Positions 35,065-43,335 of a stretch of 64,000 nucleotides of DNA are shown here, piece after piece. The translations under genes were made by a program, and so were the position numbers. Numbering within the stretch: position 1 is the stretch's first letter; each line of letters starts with the position of its first letter. The stretch is taken from the NCBI GenBank assembly GCA_964527835.1, contig CAZGNV010000002.1, forward strand, positions 62,001 to 126,000, in the 5' to 3' direction. This DNA comes from JAFDCJ01 sp964527835. GTDB taxonomy: Bacteria; Desulfobacterota; Desulfobacteria; Desulfobacterales; JAFDCJ01. The notes beneath the pieces were generated by a model. It had not been told where the DNA came from and did no database searches. It saw only the letters and a program-made list of their open reading frames with translations.

Positions 35065-37137
35065 ATGAGCGAACACTTCGAAACCATCTGCCGCCGCCTG
35101 TTCCAGCCCGACGCCGAGGCCAACGGGATTGCGATCGTTGACGCGCCAGCACAGCTCAAAGCGCCGGGCAGCAGACCCGCCGACGTGGCCCGCCAGTTGA
35201 ATGCCGCCTTTTTGATTCTGCTCGGCGGCAACCACGTCCCGGCCTTTGACACGGCGGCCGCCTGCCTGCAACCGGCCGCCCAAAAAGACGTCTGGGCCCC
35301 TGTCGCCCGGTTTTACCGCCTCAGTGCCGAGCGCATTGCTGGCGAGATCCAACAGATCTGCCGGCAGGACCCGGATTTCGCCGCCCGGCTCAAACAGCTG
35401 GCCGATTTTCTGCAATCGCGCCAGACGGCCGACAACCCCCGGCAGATGGCCGAAAATATCTGGAGCGTGTTTTTCCCGGAAGGCGTGGGGCTGCAATCGC
35501 GCCATGATGACGCCATTGAAAACTTGCGTCAAAAACGCGCGGTGCGCATCACCCGGTTGAACCCGACTCCCATCAGTGATCCGGCCCGCCAAATTCTTTT
35601 TTCATCCAACGTGCTGCTAACCCTGCCGGCATCATCATCGGACAGCAAAACAGCCGGCAATCAAAACCTGCAGCAACTGCTTGACCGGGCAGCCCGGCAA
35701 CCCCAGCGCCACTGGTATGACCATCCCATCCATATTGGCGTCGAACCCTGCGCCAATGAACTGTTATACGGTCTGGCCGGGCTGCAACAGACCCTTGAAT
35801 TTGAACGCCGGAGGGGCACTGCCGCAAAAAACGCCAGGCTGGCCTGCATCCTTTCGGTTTCCGTCACCCACGATGGCCTGCATGAGGTTGCCCGCCCCTA
35901 CATTGAAGCCGAGCTGTCAAAGGCCGGCTTTTTAGACGACCTCGATGTCTTCGTGTTTACCGAGACCGACACCCGGCGCATGATTGATGACGTTCTGGCA
36001 CCGGCGGCCACCCGTTTTATTTCAGCCCCCCGGGCCGCCCAATCCCTGGCCATGTTCGGCGTGGACGGGGAATACGGCCGGCACTACAGCTTCCTAAAGG
36101 CCATGGCCGCCTTCTGGCAGGTGTTGATTCAACCGCAAATCCTGGCGACCTTCAAAATCGATCTGGACCAGGTGTTTCCGCAAAAAGAGCTGGTGGCAGA
36201 AACCGGAGCATCGGCCTTCGAGCATTTCACCACCCCGCTGTGGGGGGCGCTGGGTGTCGACTGGGCGGGCAGTGAGCTGGAGCTGGGCATGATTGCCGGG
36301 GCGCTGGTCAACGAAAGCGACATCGACCAATCACTTTTTACTCCCGATGTTGCCCTGCCCCGACGTCCCCTTCGTCCGGAGGAAACTATTTTTTTCAGCA
36401 CCCTGCCCCAGGCCGTATCCACCCGGGCTGAAATGATGACCCGCTATGACAGCCCGCAGCTGGATGGAAAGACCACCTGCATCCAGCGGGTGCATGTCAC
36501 CGGTGGGACCAACGGCATCCGCATGGACAGTCTGCGCCGACACCGTCCCTTTACCCCGTCGTTCATCGGCCGGGCCGAAGACCAGGCCTACCTGCTGTCG
36601 GCGCTTGACCGCCCCGCCCCGCGCCTGGCCTACGTTCACAAAGACGGATTGATCATGCGCCATGACAAGGAGGCCTTTGCCCAGGAGGCCATCGAGGCGG
36701 CCGAAATCGGCCGGACGGTGGGCGATTACGTGCGCATGCTTTACTTTTCAGCCTATGCCGACGTGATTTCTTCCAATCGGGCGAGCCTGAAGCAAATCCT
36801 CGATCCCTTCACCGGCTGTTTTATCTCCCGGATCCCCATCACCGTCTCCCACCTGCGCTTTGCCTTGACAGCGGCCAGACTGTTCGGTGAACAGGAGAAT
36901 AAAAAGGGTCTCGAACTGGTTGAAATCGGTGTCCGGCGCCTCACCCAGGCCCTTGAATTCATCAGCGGCGAAGACAGCGCCCTTAAAAAACAGTACTTAG
37001 ACGAGCGGCTCGGATGGGACCTGTATTACGACACCCTTGATGCCGTCGAAAAGGCCATCGCCGACCGGACCCCCTTCGCAGCGACACTGCAGCAAAAGGC
37101 ATGGGACCTTGTTAAGGAATGCCAAGTTGGAGGGTAA
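35065..37137 (+). CDS. Large conserved protein of unknown function
   Basis: A 690-residue soluble protein I do not recognise. The start at 35065 is the first ATG after GGAG following the NUDIX gene. The middle (about 230-400) reads like a Rossmann or nucleotide-sugar-transferase core, with LACILSVSVTHDG, DLDVFVFTETDTRRM and a DxD-like FKIDLDQVFPQ. That suggests a glycosyltransferase-type fold, but this is a guess from the pattern. No membrane segment. The C-terminal 200 residues are helical. It is likely cotranscribed with the NUDIX hydrolase. Confidence 0.55.
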   Translation: MSEHFETICRRLFQPDAEANGIAIVDAPAQLKAPGSRPADVARQLNAAFLILLGGNHVPAFDTAAACLQPAAQKDVWAPVARFYRLSAERIAGEIQQICRQDPDFAARLKQLADFLQSRQTADNPRQMAENIWSVFFPEGVGLQSRHDDAIENLRQKRAVRITRLNPTPISDPARQILFSSNVLLTLPASSSDSKTAGNQNLQQLLDRAARQPQRHWYDHPIHIGVEPCANELLYGLAGLQQTLEFERRRGTAAKNARLACILSVSVTHDGLHEVARPYIEAELSKAGFLDDLDVFVFTETDTRRMIDDVLAPAATRFISAPRAAQSLAMFGVDGEYGRHYSFLKAMAAFWQVLIQPQILATFKIDLDQVFPQKELVAETGASAFEHFTTPLWGALGVDWAGSELELGMIAGALVNESDIDQSLFTPDVALPRRPLRPEETIFFSTLPQAVSTRAEMMTRYDSPQLDGKTTCIQRVHVTGGTNGIRMDSLRRHRPFTPSFIGRAEDQAYLLSALDRPAPRLAYVHKDGLIMRHDKEAFAQEAIEAAEIGRTVGDYVRMLYFSAYADVISSNRASLKQILDPFTGCFISRIPITVSHLRFALTAARLFGEQENKKGLELVEIGVRRLTQALEFISGEDSALKKQYLDERLGWDLYYDTLDAVEKAIADRTPFAATLQQKAWDLVKECQVGG

Positions 37138-37206
37138 AACAGCTCTTTGACCCTGACTGTGTCCGGTGGGATAAAGATAAACAGTTTCTGGGGGGATGGC
37201 GGCATA

Positions 37207-38253
37207 TTACACCGCAACCTTGTTTACGGCTTCGGTGACCTGCAGCACAATATCGCCGACGCTTTCCTGGCTCAGACCAAGGTGATCCATCGTCCCTTGT
37301 TCCAGCTCGTAAAGATAATCATCGCTGTCATAGCCGATGCCGCTCAAGGTGGCGATATAGTCAGCCATGTGAAGGATGTAAGCCAACTCGCTTTCATCGG
37401 CTGCAGACGGCAGGTGGTGGCATTTGATGGCGGAATTTATGGATTCCGGAAATTTCCATTTTCGACACACCTCCGATGCAATCTGGGCGTGGTTAAATCC
37501 AAAAAATTGTACTTCAGCATCAATAAAAGTTTTTTCTTCTTGTTCAAGAAAGGCTTCAATCTCTTCTTTTTTATTCAAAATATAGCCATCGAGAATAATT
37601 TTGCCGACATCATGGATCAAACCGGCCGTGTGCGCTTCACTGGCCAGGGCCGGATTTTTCATGTTGGCAATGATTTTCGATCCAAAGGCAACCGCCAGCG
37701 AATGCATCCACAGTTGCTTGGCGTCATATCCATATCCCGGTAATTGTCCGTTTAAAATACTTTCGGCTCCGGCAGCGGTCACAAGTTCTCCCAGTGTTTC
37801 GTATCCCAGCAGCACTGAAGCATGTTGAATGGATGAAATTGTACCGCTCATACCATAATAGGCTGAATTGGCGACTTTAAGCACCTGGGTGGCCAGCGCC
37901 TGGTCGGTCTCAATGATGCCGGCAATTTTTTTGGCATCGGAATCGGATGCTGAAATCAGGCGTTGAATTTTAAACACCGCCTCGGGCATCGGCGGCAGTT
38001 CCTTAATACCGTTCAATATGGTTTGCTGGAGTTTCTTTTCAGCGGTTTTATTTTCAGTCTGCGCTGTCGAGGAGCCCTCCTGGCTACGGGGTTGGGGACC
38101 GTTTTGATTGTCAACTGATGCTGGCACCTCCCGAAAATCCATGTGCGTTTTGGTACCGCAATTTTTGCATGTAAAAACCGCACGTTTTCCCATAGGGAGT
38201 TGATCATCCGCTAATTTATACAATTTTTCGCAGCCTGAGCATGTGAGTATCAT
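37207..38253 (-). CDS. HDOD-domain signalling protein with MJ0042-type zinc finger
   Basis: A 348-residue protein. The start at 38253 has AGGA seven bases upstream and gives a typical beginning MILTCSGCEKLYKL with a second CxxC (FTCKNCGTK), an MJ0042-type zinc finger (1-38). After a Gln/Ser-rich linker comes the HDOD domain (about 90-280; PPMPEAVFKIQRLISA, GLIHDVGKIILD, CRKWKFPESINSAIKCHH). HDOD proteins act in regulatory networks for motility, secretion or stress; a precise role is unknown. Converges on the 690-residue gene. Confidence 0.88.
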   Translation of the reverse strand: MILTCSGCEKLYKLADDQLPMGKRAVFTCKNCGTKTHMDFREVPASVDNQNGPQPRSQEGSSTAQTENKTAEKKLQQTILNGIKELPPMPEAVFKIQRLISASDSDAKKIAGIIETDQALATQVLKVANSAYYGMSGTISSIQHASVLLGYETLGELVTAAGAESILNGQLPGYGYDAKQLWMHSLAVAFGSKIIANMKNPALASEAHTAGLIHDVGKIILDGYILNKKEEIEAFLEQEEKTFIDAEVQFFGFNHAQIASEVCRKWKFPESINSAIKCHHLPSAADESELAYILHMADYIATLSGIGYDSDDYLYELEQGTMDHLGLSQESVGDIVLQVTEAVNKVAV

Positions 38254-38589
38254 GTATTTTCCTGCCACCTGATTGAGTTGAAACCGGATTTTTGAAATTA
38301 CAACTGTATATTTTTCCTTATCGGGGGAAAAAGAAAAAAGTTTAGAACAATTTAAAGACAACCGGCTGATTTCAGATACTGAACTGCAAAAGGATCTCAC
38401 CTGTATTGAAATCTCTCCTTTCATGCATAATTTAACAGGTAGTTTGATTTCCAATCCGGCCAACAAAAAAATGCTAAGCCTGACGCTGTGAAGGGCAGCA
38501 ACAGGAACCCACTGCGTTTCGCGTGCCTGTCTGACAGGTGAACATTTCAGTGGCCGGCAACACAGCTGCCAATGAAAGGAGCGCCAAAT
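38254..38589. other. Divergent intergenic region (336 bases)
   Basis: It must hold promoters for the HDOD gene (minus) and the small gene at 38590 (plus). A perfect palindrome CCTGTC-T-GACAGG at 38526-38538 is a candidate operator. The part next to the HDOD gene is AT-rich. No coding gene is supported: the minus frame stays open here but lacks ribosome site and family features. Confidence 0.4.
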
Positions 38590-39012
38590 ATGAAGGAAAA
38601 ACGCAATGTCCATTTAAAGGTTCAGGAACTATGCGACTGCTATGCCGCTAATGATCCGCTCAAAGAAATGTCCGGCGTAAAAGATGAACCCGATCCGGAC
38701 GAGGCCGCTCTCAAGTGGCTGGCACTGGCCGCCCTGCATGGAGTGAACAACAATGCCAAGGAAATCACCATCAGCCGCTCCAGAGATGGTGATATCCGCG
38801 TAACCGCCAAGTACCGCGAGTCCGAGCTGCCGTCACCGGGTCCCGAGGTGGGTGCCCGGATCATGGAAACTGTAAAGGAAATAACCTATATCGAAGGTGA
38901 TAAGGGAAAAAGTCCGCTGGCCCTTGGAATCCGCAACGACAGCCTCGAGCTGCGGATAAAAATGAAAGTCAAGCAAGGCGGGGAAAAGATTTCTATTAAG
39001 TTTCCGGAATAA
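38590..39012 (+). CDS. Small conserved protein of unknown function
   Basis: A 140-residue protein with AGGAG eight bases before the ATG. It opens MKEKRNVHLKVQELCDCYA, has an alpha-helical middle (DEAALKWLALAALHGVNN) and a beta-rich second half (KEITISRSRDGDIRVTAKY, LELRIKMKVKQGGEKISIKF). No known domain or motif was recognised; it looks like a cytoplasmic protein. Next is the lipase gene, 22 bases on. Confidence 0.65.
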   Translation: MKEKRNVHLKVQELCDCYAANDPLKEMSGVKDEPDPDEAALKWLALAALHGVNNNAKEITISRSRDGDIRVTAKYRESELPSPGPEVGARIMETVKEITYIEGDKGKSPLALGIRNDSLELRIKMKVKQGGEKISIKFPE

Positions 39013-39034
39013 AACAAATAATTTTCCAGCACGG

Positions 39035-39985
39035 ATGGGTTTGATGGCGCAATTGACAAAAAAAGAACGGTATGCAATCACCGCTCAAAACCTTGCCCCA
39101 CCATACCTGGATTATAAGTATTTTCAGGACTGCGACCGCCTGCCGTTTCGCCCCCATGCCCACCAGTTCGACATGGTCAATGCGTGGTGGCTGATCGAAG
39201 CCGCCACGCTGGCCTATGCGCCGCCGCGCTTTGCCTTCGAAAAATTTACGCGCACCGGCTGCTTTCAACAAGTAGAGTTCTTTGACACCAAAACAACCCA
39301 GTGCTATGTCGCCAGCACCGACCGGTTTGCCATCGTCGCCTTCAGGGGGTCCGAAGCCCGGCTGCAGGAGAATAGTGCAGATCCCGGCCACATTTTTGCC
39401 GACTGGCTGGCAAATTTTAACTTTTTGCTCGAATCCTGGGAACACGGGGGACGTGTCCACCGCGGATTTAAAGCTGCTCTTGATGAAGTTTGGCCTCAAC
39501 TGCAGCCATGCATTTTAAAACTGCAGCAGGACAATTGCAAAATATGGATGACCGGCCACAGCCAGGGAGCCGCCCTGGCCACCCTTGCCGCCAGCCGGTA
39601 TGGTGAAATACAGGGCTTATACACCTTCGGATCGCCCCGGGTGGGGGACCGGGACTTCAAAAAGAAATTCAAAACAGCTGCTTACCGTTTCGTTAACCAC
39701 CACGATATTGTCACCCAGGTCCCCCCGGCCGGCACCTATCGTCATGTTGGCAAGCTCAGATATATTGATCCTGCAGGGATTGTCCATAACCACATGGGCC
39801 GTCGGGAGAGATGGATCTACGAGCTGCGCGGCCAACTGCAAAAGCTTTTCGATGCCCGCGGCGGGATCCGCAAAACCGTTGCCCGGGAGCTTACCCGGCT
39901 GATTGTCGATCACGTGCCGGTGCTTTACGCCATTCACATCTGGAATCAGCTTGTTGATATGAAACAGTTACACTGTTTGGACTGA
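39035..39985 (+). CDS. Class 3 lipase / alpha-beta hydrolase
   Basis: A 316-residue Lipase_3 protein. The nucleophile elbow is GHSQGAALATLAAS (catalytic Ser at about 172), followed by the fungal-lipase-type FGSPRVGD, the Asp in HHDIVTQVPP and a His in IVHNHMG. The oxyanion region FRGSEA is in place. No signal peptide is seen, so it is probably cytoplasmic; substrate unknown. An ATG at 39044 is an alternative start. A palindrome AAACAGT-TAC-ACTGTTT lies within its last codons (39962). Confidence 0.88.
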   Translation: MGLMAQLTKKERYAITAQNLAPPYLDYKYFQDCDRLPFRPHAHQFDMVNAWWLIEAATLAYAPPRFAFEKFTRTGCFQQVEFFDTKTTQCYVASTDRFAIVAFRGSEARLQENSADPGHIFADWLANFNFLLESWEHGGRVHRGFKAALDEVWPQLQPCILKLQQDNCKIWMTGHSQGAALATLAASRYGEIQGLYTFGSPRVGDRDFKKKFKTAAYRFVNHHDIVTQVPPAGTYRHVGKLRYIDPAGIVHNHMGRRERWIYELRGQLQKLFDARGGIRKTVARELTRLIVDHVPVLYAIHIWNQLVDMKQLHCLD

Positions 39986-40017
39986 CTGGCAAAGTCTAAT
40001 TCCGAAGCCATAAACCA

Positions 40018-40047
40018 TTGACAACCCCGCTGACCCCGGTGTAGTAA
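40018..40047 (+). promoter_or_regulatory. Candidate sigma-70 promoter of the Thx gene
   Basis: TTGACA (40018) and TAGTAA (40042) are 18 bases apart, 66 bases before the Thx start. No operator is evident. Confidence 0.5.
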
Positions 40048-40112
40048 AATATGGATCAAGCAGCCTTGTAGCGAATTAAAGCAATTGCCAGAAAACAAAG
40101 GAGGACGTCTTA

Positions 40113-40211
40113 ATGGGTAAAGGGGACAAACGCACAAAACGGGGAAAAATCTTTCGCGGCACCCACGGCGCATCCCGCCCCAAGAAAAAGAAGAAAAAAA
40201 AGAGTGGGTAG
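40113..40211 (+). CDS. 30S ribosomal protein Thx family (32 residues)
   Basis: A 32-residue highly basic protein preceded by AAAGGAGG. It begins MGKGDKRTKRGKIFRGTHG and ends in a run of seven lysines then SG. This matches bacterial ribosomal protein Thx, which sits in the head of the 30S subunit and starts MGKGD-K-T-RGKI-RGT. Too short for usual gene callers. The identity rests on the conserved N-terminal motif and basic tail. Confidence 0.85.
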   Translation: MGKGDKRTKRGKIFRGTHGASRPKKKKKKKSG

Positions 40212-40327
40212 GATTATTCCGGCTTTCCCGGTGACAGCCGGCGGATCAACGGCGTCACCCGGTGCAGGGGGCAGCACCGAATGCGGGTTTGATTTTATTT
40301 GGATCGTGCAACCAATGGTCAATCATT

Positions 40328-41164
40328 ATGCCACGAGCAACGCCTCAATATAACCTGTATGTACTTAAACCGGATCTTGTCAGGCAATGGCATCCGTCAA
40401 AGAATAATCACTTAAAGCCCGCCGAGGTAACTCCCGGTTCGGGCAAAAAGGTTTGGTGGATATGCCAGGAAGGACATGAATGGGAGGCTGCAATATACAG
40501 CCGCAGCAGGGGAAGCGGGTGTCCTTTTTGCAGCAGAAAGGGCAAATCTGATTCTGACAACCCGCGGGTATTGTCAAAAACGAACCTGATTAAAGAATGG
40601 CATCCAACCAAAAACGGCAATCTAACCCCGGCGGTTGTGACCTATACCCACAACGGAAGAATATGGTGGATCTGTGAAAACGGTCATGAATGGAAGGCAA
40701 CGGTTAAAAGCAGATTGAACGGGGGAAAGTGTCCGGCATGTGAAACAGGGTCCTTTGAGAATCTTCAAAAAGTCAGCAACCGCACCCGCCGAAAAAAAAC
40801 CGTCCGCAAACGGGATGATTTTCTGCATAAATTAAGCACCGCTTTTCAGATAGACTCTGATGATTCCTATAAAGGCGCTGAATTTAGAAAAAACCGACGT
40901 TATCGGCACGAGACCACCGCAATATTTGAAATTTCACCCTCAGGCTATTTCGTGTATGCCCGGGCCCAAAATTTTAGCGAAACCGGCATGTATTTTGAGA
41001 CCGAAGTAGCCATCAAACCCGGCACCAAAATTAAAATCAAACTGGACAAGCCCATTTTAAACAATATGAAAAAAAGTTATACTTCGACAGTCAAATGGTG
41101 CCGGGGGTTAACCGATGAAAAATCCACCGTTTATGCTTACAGCCTGGGTGTGGAATTTACATGA
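40328..41164 (+). CDS. Two treble-clef zinc fingers (DUF4379) fused to a PilZ domain
   Basis: A 278-residue protein with an unusual architecture. Residues 1-75 and 78-145 are two repeats of the same finger (VRQWHPSKNNHLKP...WWICQEGHEWEA...CPFC, and IKEWHPTKNGNLTP...WWICENGHEWKA...CPAC), the DUF4379/zinc-ribbon type often found in restriction-linked proteins. Residues about 180-278 form a PilZ domain with RKNRRYRHE and NFSETGMYF, the two c-di-GMP-binding motifs. So a DNA- or protein-binding module may be controlled by c-di-GMP. No strong ribosome site at this ATG. Confidence 0.82.
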   Translation: MPRATPQYNLYVLKPDLVRQWHPSKNNHLKPAEVTPGSGKKVWWICQEGHEWEAAIYSRSRGSGCPFCSRKGKSDSDNPRVLSKTNLIKEWHPTKNGNLTPAVVTYTHNGRIWWICENGHEWKATVKSRLNGGKCPACETGSFENLQKVSNRTRRKKTVRKRDDFLHKLSTAFQIDSDDSYKGAEFRKNRRYRHETTAIFEISPSGYFVYARAQNFSETGMYFETEVAIKPGTKIKIKLDKPILNNMKKSYTSTVKWCRGLTDEKSTVYAYSLGVEFT

Positions 41165-41198
41165 CACCGCTGATGCGCCAGGAATTTGCTACCCAGAT

Positions 41199-41238
41199 TG
41201 CCGCCATGAGCCCGCTGACCGGGTAGCTCATGCGGGCC
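41199..41238 (+). other. Hairpin before the TatD gene
   Basis: CATGAGC (41205) pairs with GCTCATG (41226-41232), with an inner CCG-CTGAC-CGG and partial outward pairing. It sits between the PilZ gene and TatD. There is no T-run, so it may be an attenuator or mRNA processing site. A 21-codon frame starting at 41161 (overlapping the PilZ stop) ends inside it, with no other support. Confidence 0.35.
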
Positions 41239-41250
41239 AATTTTAAATAA

Positions 41251-42015
41251 ATGCCCCCAATCGTCGACACCCATGCCCACATCTGCGACCCGGTCTTTGA
41301 TCCGGATCGATCCGCAGTGCTGGAAAGAGCCGCCGCCGCCGGAATCAATGCAATCATCGCGGTGGGCGAAAATATTGCCGATGCCCGGCGCAATATTGAG
41401 CTTGCCAAAACCCATCCCATGATCCAACCGGCGGCCGGCCTTTACCCCACAATCCTGGATACGGCCGCCGCCGAACAGATGCAGACATTCATCCGCAACC
41501 AGCATTCCAGGATTGTGGCTGTCGGGGAAGTGGGACTTGACTACTGGATTGTAAAAGAAGAACCGGCCCGGCAGCTGCAAAAAGAGATTTTCAAATCCTT
41601 CATCACCCTGGCCCGGGAGCTGGATCTGCCCGTCAATGTTCACTCGCGCTCGGCCGGACGCCATGCCGTGGCCCTGCTGCTTGAAAGCGGGGCCCGCCGG
41701 GTGCAGCTGCACGCCTTTGACGGCAAGGCGGCGACTGCCCGCCCCGCGGTGGAAGCCGGTTACTTTTTTTCCATTCCGCCATCGGTGGTTCGCTCACGTC
41801 AGAAACAGAAACTGGTAAAAAACCTTCCGCTTTCCCACCTGCTGCTCGAATCCGACAGTCCGGTGCTGGGCCCGGATCCGGACCGCCGCAATGAACCGGC
41901 CAATTTGCTTGTTGCGATCAAGGCCATCGCTGAATTAAAAAATATCCGCCCATCCGAGGTGATCGCTGCGGTTGCGGAAAACTCCAGCCTGCTTTATGGC
42001 GACCTCCTGAAATAG
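41251..42015 (+). CDS. tatD: TatD-family metal-dependent hydrolase
   Basis: A 254-residue TIM-barrel hydrolase. The TatD signatures are present: VDTHAHICD, VAVGEVGLDYW, NVHSRSA, HAFDG and LLESDSPVLGP. The family includes 3'-5' DNases and D-amino-acyl-tRNA-type or quality-control hydrolases; the precise substrate is not set by sequence. No ribosome site is obvious at the ATG; the hairpin at 41199 is directly upstream. Confidence 0.9.
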   Translation: MPPIVDTHAHICDPVFDPDRSAVLERAAAAGINAIIAVGENIADARRNIELAKTHPMIQPAAGLYPTILDTAAAEQMQTFIRNQHSRIVAVGEVGLDYWIVKEEPARQLQKEIFKSFITLARELDLPVNVHSRSAGRHAVALLLESGARRVQLHAFDGKAATARPAVEAGYFFSIPPSVVRSRQKQKLVKNLPLSHLLLESDSPVLGPDPDRRNEPANLLVAIKAIAELKNIRPSEVIAAVAENSSLLYGDLLK

Positions 42016-42082
42016 ACGCTTCAACTTGAATCCAATCCTGGAAGCCTCACGCTTTCGACAATCGATTTTTTTTAGAAATTGC

Positions 42083-42182
42083 TTGACAAAATATTATTAA
42101 GTGATATTCACTAACCATAATTGGCATTTTCAGATAAAGCATTAATAATCACAATGAAAATGTTGGTTACTATCACTAACCC
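42083..42182 (+). promoter_or_regulatory. Promoter overlapped by palindromes at the head of the acyl-CoA operon
   Basis: TTGACA (42083) is 16 bases from TATTCA (42105). The -10 is covered by the palindrome AGTGA-TAT-TCACT (42100-42112). Downstream, TTGGTTA (42163) and TAACCC (42177) flank another site. Both sites carry the direct repeat TCACTAACC (42108 and 42174). This is a classical layout for repression, and the TetR gene at 45758 is the obvious candidate regulator. Confidence 0.6.
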
Positions 42183-42212
42183 AATTGCCGGAAAAACTCA
42201 GGAGACGCCATC

Positions 42213-42986
42213 ATGCCCTCAGAGGTCGTTTGGGTTCAAAAGGAAAATAAAATTGCCACGCTGACCCTCAATCGCCCGAAAGTGCTAAACGCCATGAGCC
42301 AGGAAATGCTGCTCCAGCTACGCGACGCGGTTGTGCAGATTGCCGCCGATGAAACCATTCACGTCGTGGTGCTCAAAGGCGCCGGGGATCATTTTTCGGC
42401 CGGCGCGGATGTGGCCCTGTTCTCGGAAGAAATCACGCCCTACGACTGGCTGGTCGCCATGAAGGGCGTGGGCAAAATCGTGAAAACCCTGCGGGAAATG
42501 CCCCAGCCGGTGGTGGTCATGCTCAAGGGAGTGGCTGTCGGCGGTGGGGCCAACCTGGCCCTGGCCGGAGACTTCGTGATCGCCGCCCATGACGCCCGGT
42601 TCTGTGAAATCTTTGCAAGTATCGGGCTCATCATCGACTACGGGGGGACCTACCTGCTCCCACGTTTGGTGGGGCTTGTCCGGGCCCGGGAACTGGCCAT
42701 GCTGGCAGAAGAAATCGACGGCCGAAAGGCCGCCGATATCGGTCTGATCTACAAATCAGTATCGCAGGAAAAGCTTGAAGAAGAGGTGCAAACCCTGGCC
42801 GCAAAACTGGCCGCAAAACCTCCGCTGGCACTGCGGTTGATCAAGGAGGGGCTTGAAAGAAGTTTTGACATGTCCCTGCAGCAGGTGCTGGACTGGGAGG
42901 CCGCCAACCAGGCCGTCATGCTGCAAACCCCCGAACACAAACAGATCGCTAAAATGTTTCTGGAGGCTAAAAAAAAGTTGAAATGA
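42213..42986 (+). CDS. Enoyl-CoA hydratase/isomerase, PaaG-like
   Basis: A 257-residue crotonase with AGGAGA upstream. The CoA-binding oxyanion strand is HFSAGADVALF, and the second hole lies at VAVGGGANLALAGDFVIA. The segment IGLIIDYGGTYLLPRLVG carries an Asp where PaaG-type isomerases have their catalytic Asp (IGLVPDSGGT), rather than the double-Glu hydratase pattern. So isomerisation or double-bond chemistry is more likely than plain hydration. First gene of the operon after the palindromic promoter. Confidence 0.85.
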   Translation: MPSEVVWVQKENKIATLTLNRPKVLNAMSQEMLLQLRDAVVQIAADETIHVVVLKGAGDHFSAGADVALFSEEITPYDWLVAMKGVGKIVKTLREMPQPVVVMLKGVAVGGGANLALAGDFVIAAHDARFCEIFASIGLIIDYGGTYLLPRLVGLVRARELAMLAEEIDGRKAADIGLIYKSVSQEKLEEEVQTLAAKLAAKPPLALRLIKEGLERSFDMSLQQVLDWEAANQAVMLQTPEHKQIAKMFLEAKKKLK

Positions 42987-42987
42987 C

Positions 42988-43295
42988 AACTTGATGAACC
43001 CGTAAAAAGCAGCATTTTCTCGCTTCGCAAGCCTTTTCGGGAGCTGTTTCAGGGTTGCGCTAAAGTTGAAGATTCCCTGTTAGGGAATCTTCCCAGCAGG
43101 GAATACTGCCTTTTTTAATTTCGCTCGCTGATCCCGCAGCAAGCTGCGGGGATTGCGCTCGCAACCTGGCCAAGAGACTCGTCGCCAGCTCCTCAAACAG
43201 CTTGAAATTTTTAACGCGCAACCCCTCACAGCTCTTTTTCCGAAAAGGATTGATGTCGCTCGAAAACGAATTTTTACGGGACCATCACAACTTGG
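42988..43295. repeat. Long palindromic intergenic element, copy C, with extra apex hairpins
   Basis: Same orientation as copy A: CCCGTAAAAAGC (42999) and GCCTTTTCGGGAGCTG on the left; ACAGCTCTTTTTCCGAAAAG and TTTTTACGGGACCATC on the right. The apex contains about 100 extra bases with two further perfect hairpins, AAGATTCCC-TGTTA-GGGAATCTT (43070) and CCCGCAGC-AA-GCTGCGGG (near 43134). It lies inside the putative operon, between the crotonase and the first acyl-CoA dehydrogenase. Confidence 0.85.
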
Positions 43296-43316
43296 TTGAT
43301 TCAGCAATTCAACCAA
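43292..43316. promoter_or_regulatory. Perfect inverted repeat before the acyl-CoA dehydrogenases
   Basis: TTGGTTGA and TCAACCAA, separated by nine bases, precede the dehydrogenase start by 20 bases. The TTGGTT core is shared with the second site at 42163. It may be another operator of the same regulator, at the edge of repeat C. Confidence 0.4.
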
Positions 43317-43335
43317 CCTACCGGAAAGGCAGCAG

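Noticed and set aside
38254..38613. Upstream extension of the HDOD gene to 38613
   Set aside because: The extension would put 120 unrelated residues before a standard MJ0042 zinc-finger start, and a good ribosome site supports 38253.
41161..41226. 21-codon frame overlapping the PilZ gene stop
   Set aside because: No independent ribosome site or conservation visible, and it ends within a hairpin; noted only in the hairpin entry.
43080..43316. Minus-strand 78-codon frame in repeat C
   Set aside because: Lies entirely in the palindromic element, has no ribosome site, and resembles the artefact frame in copy A.
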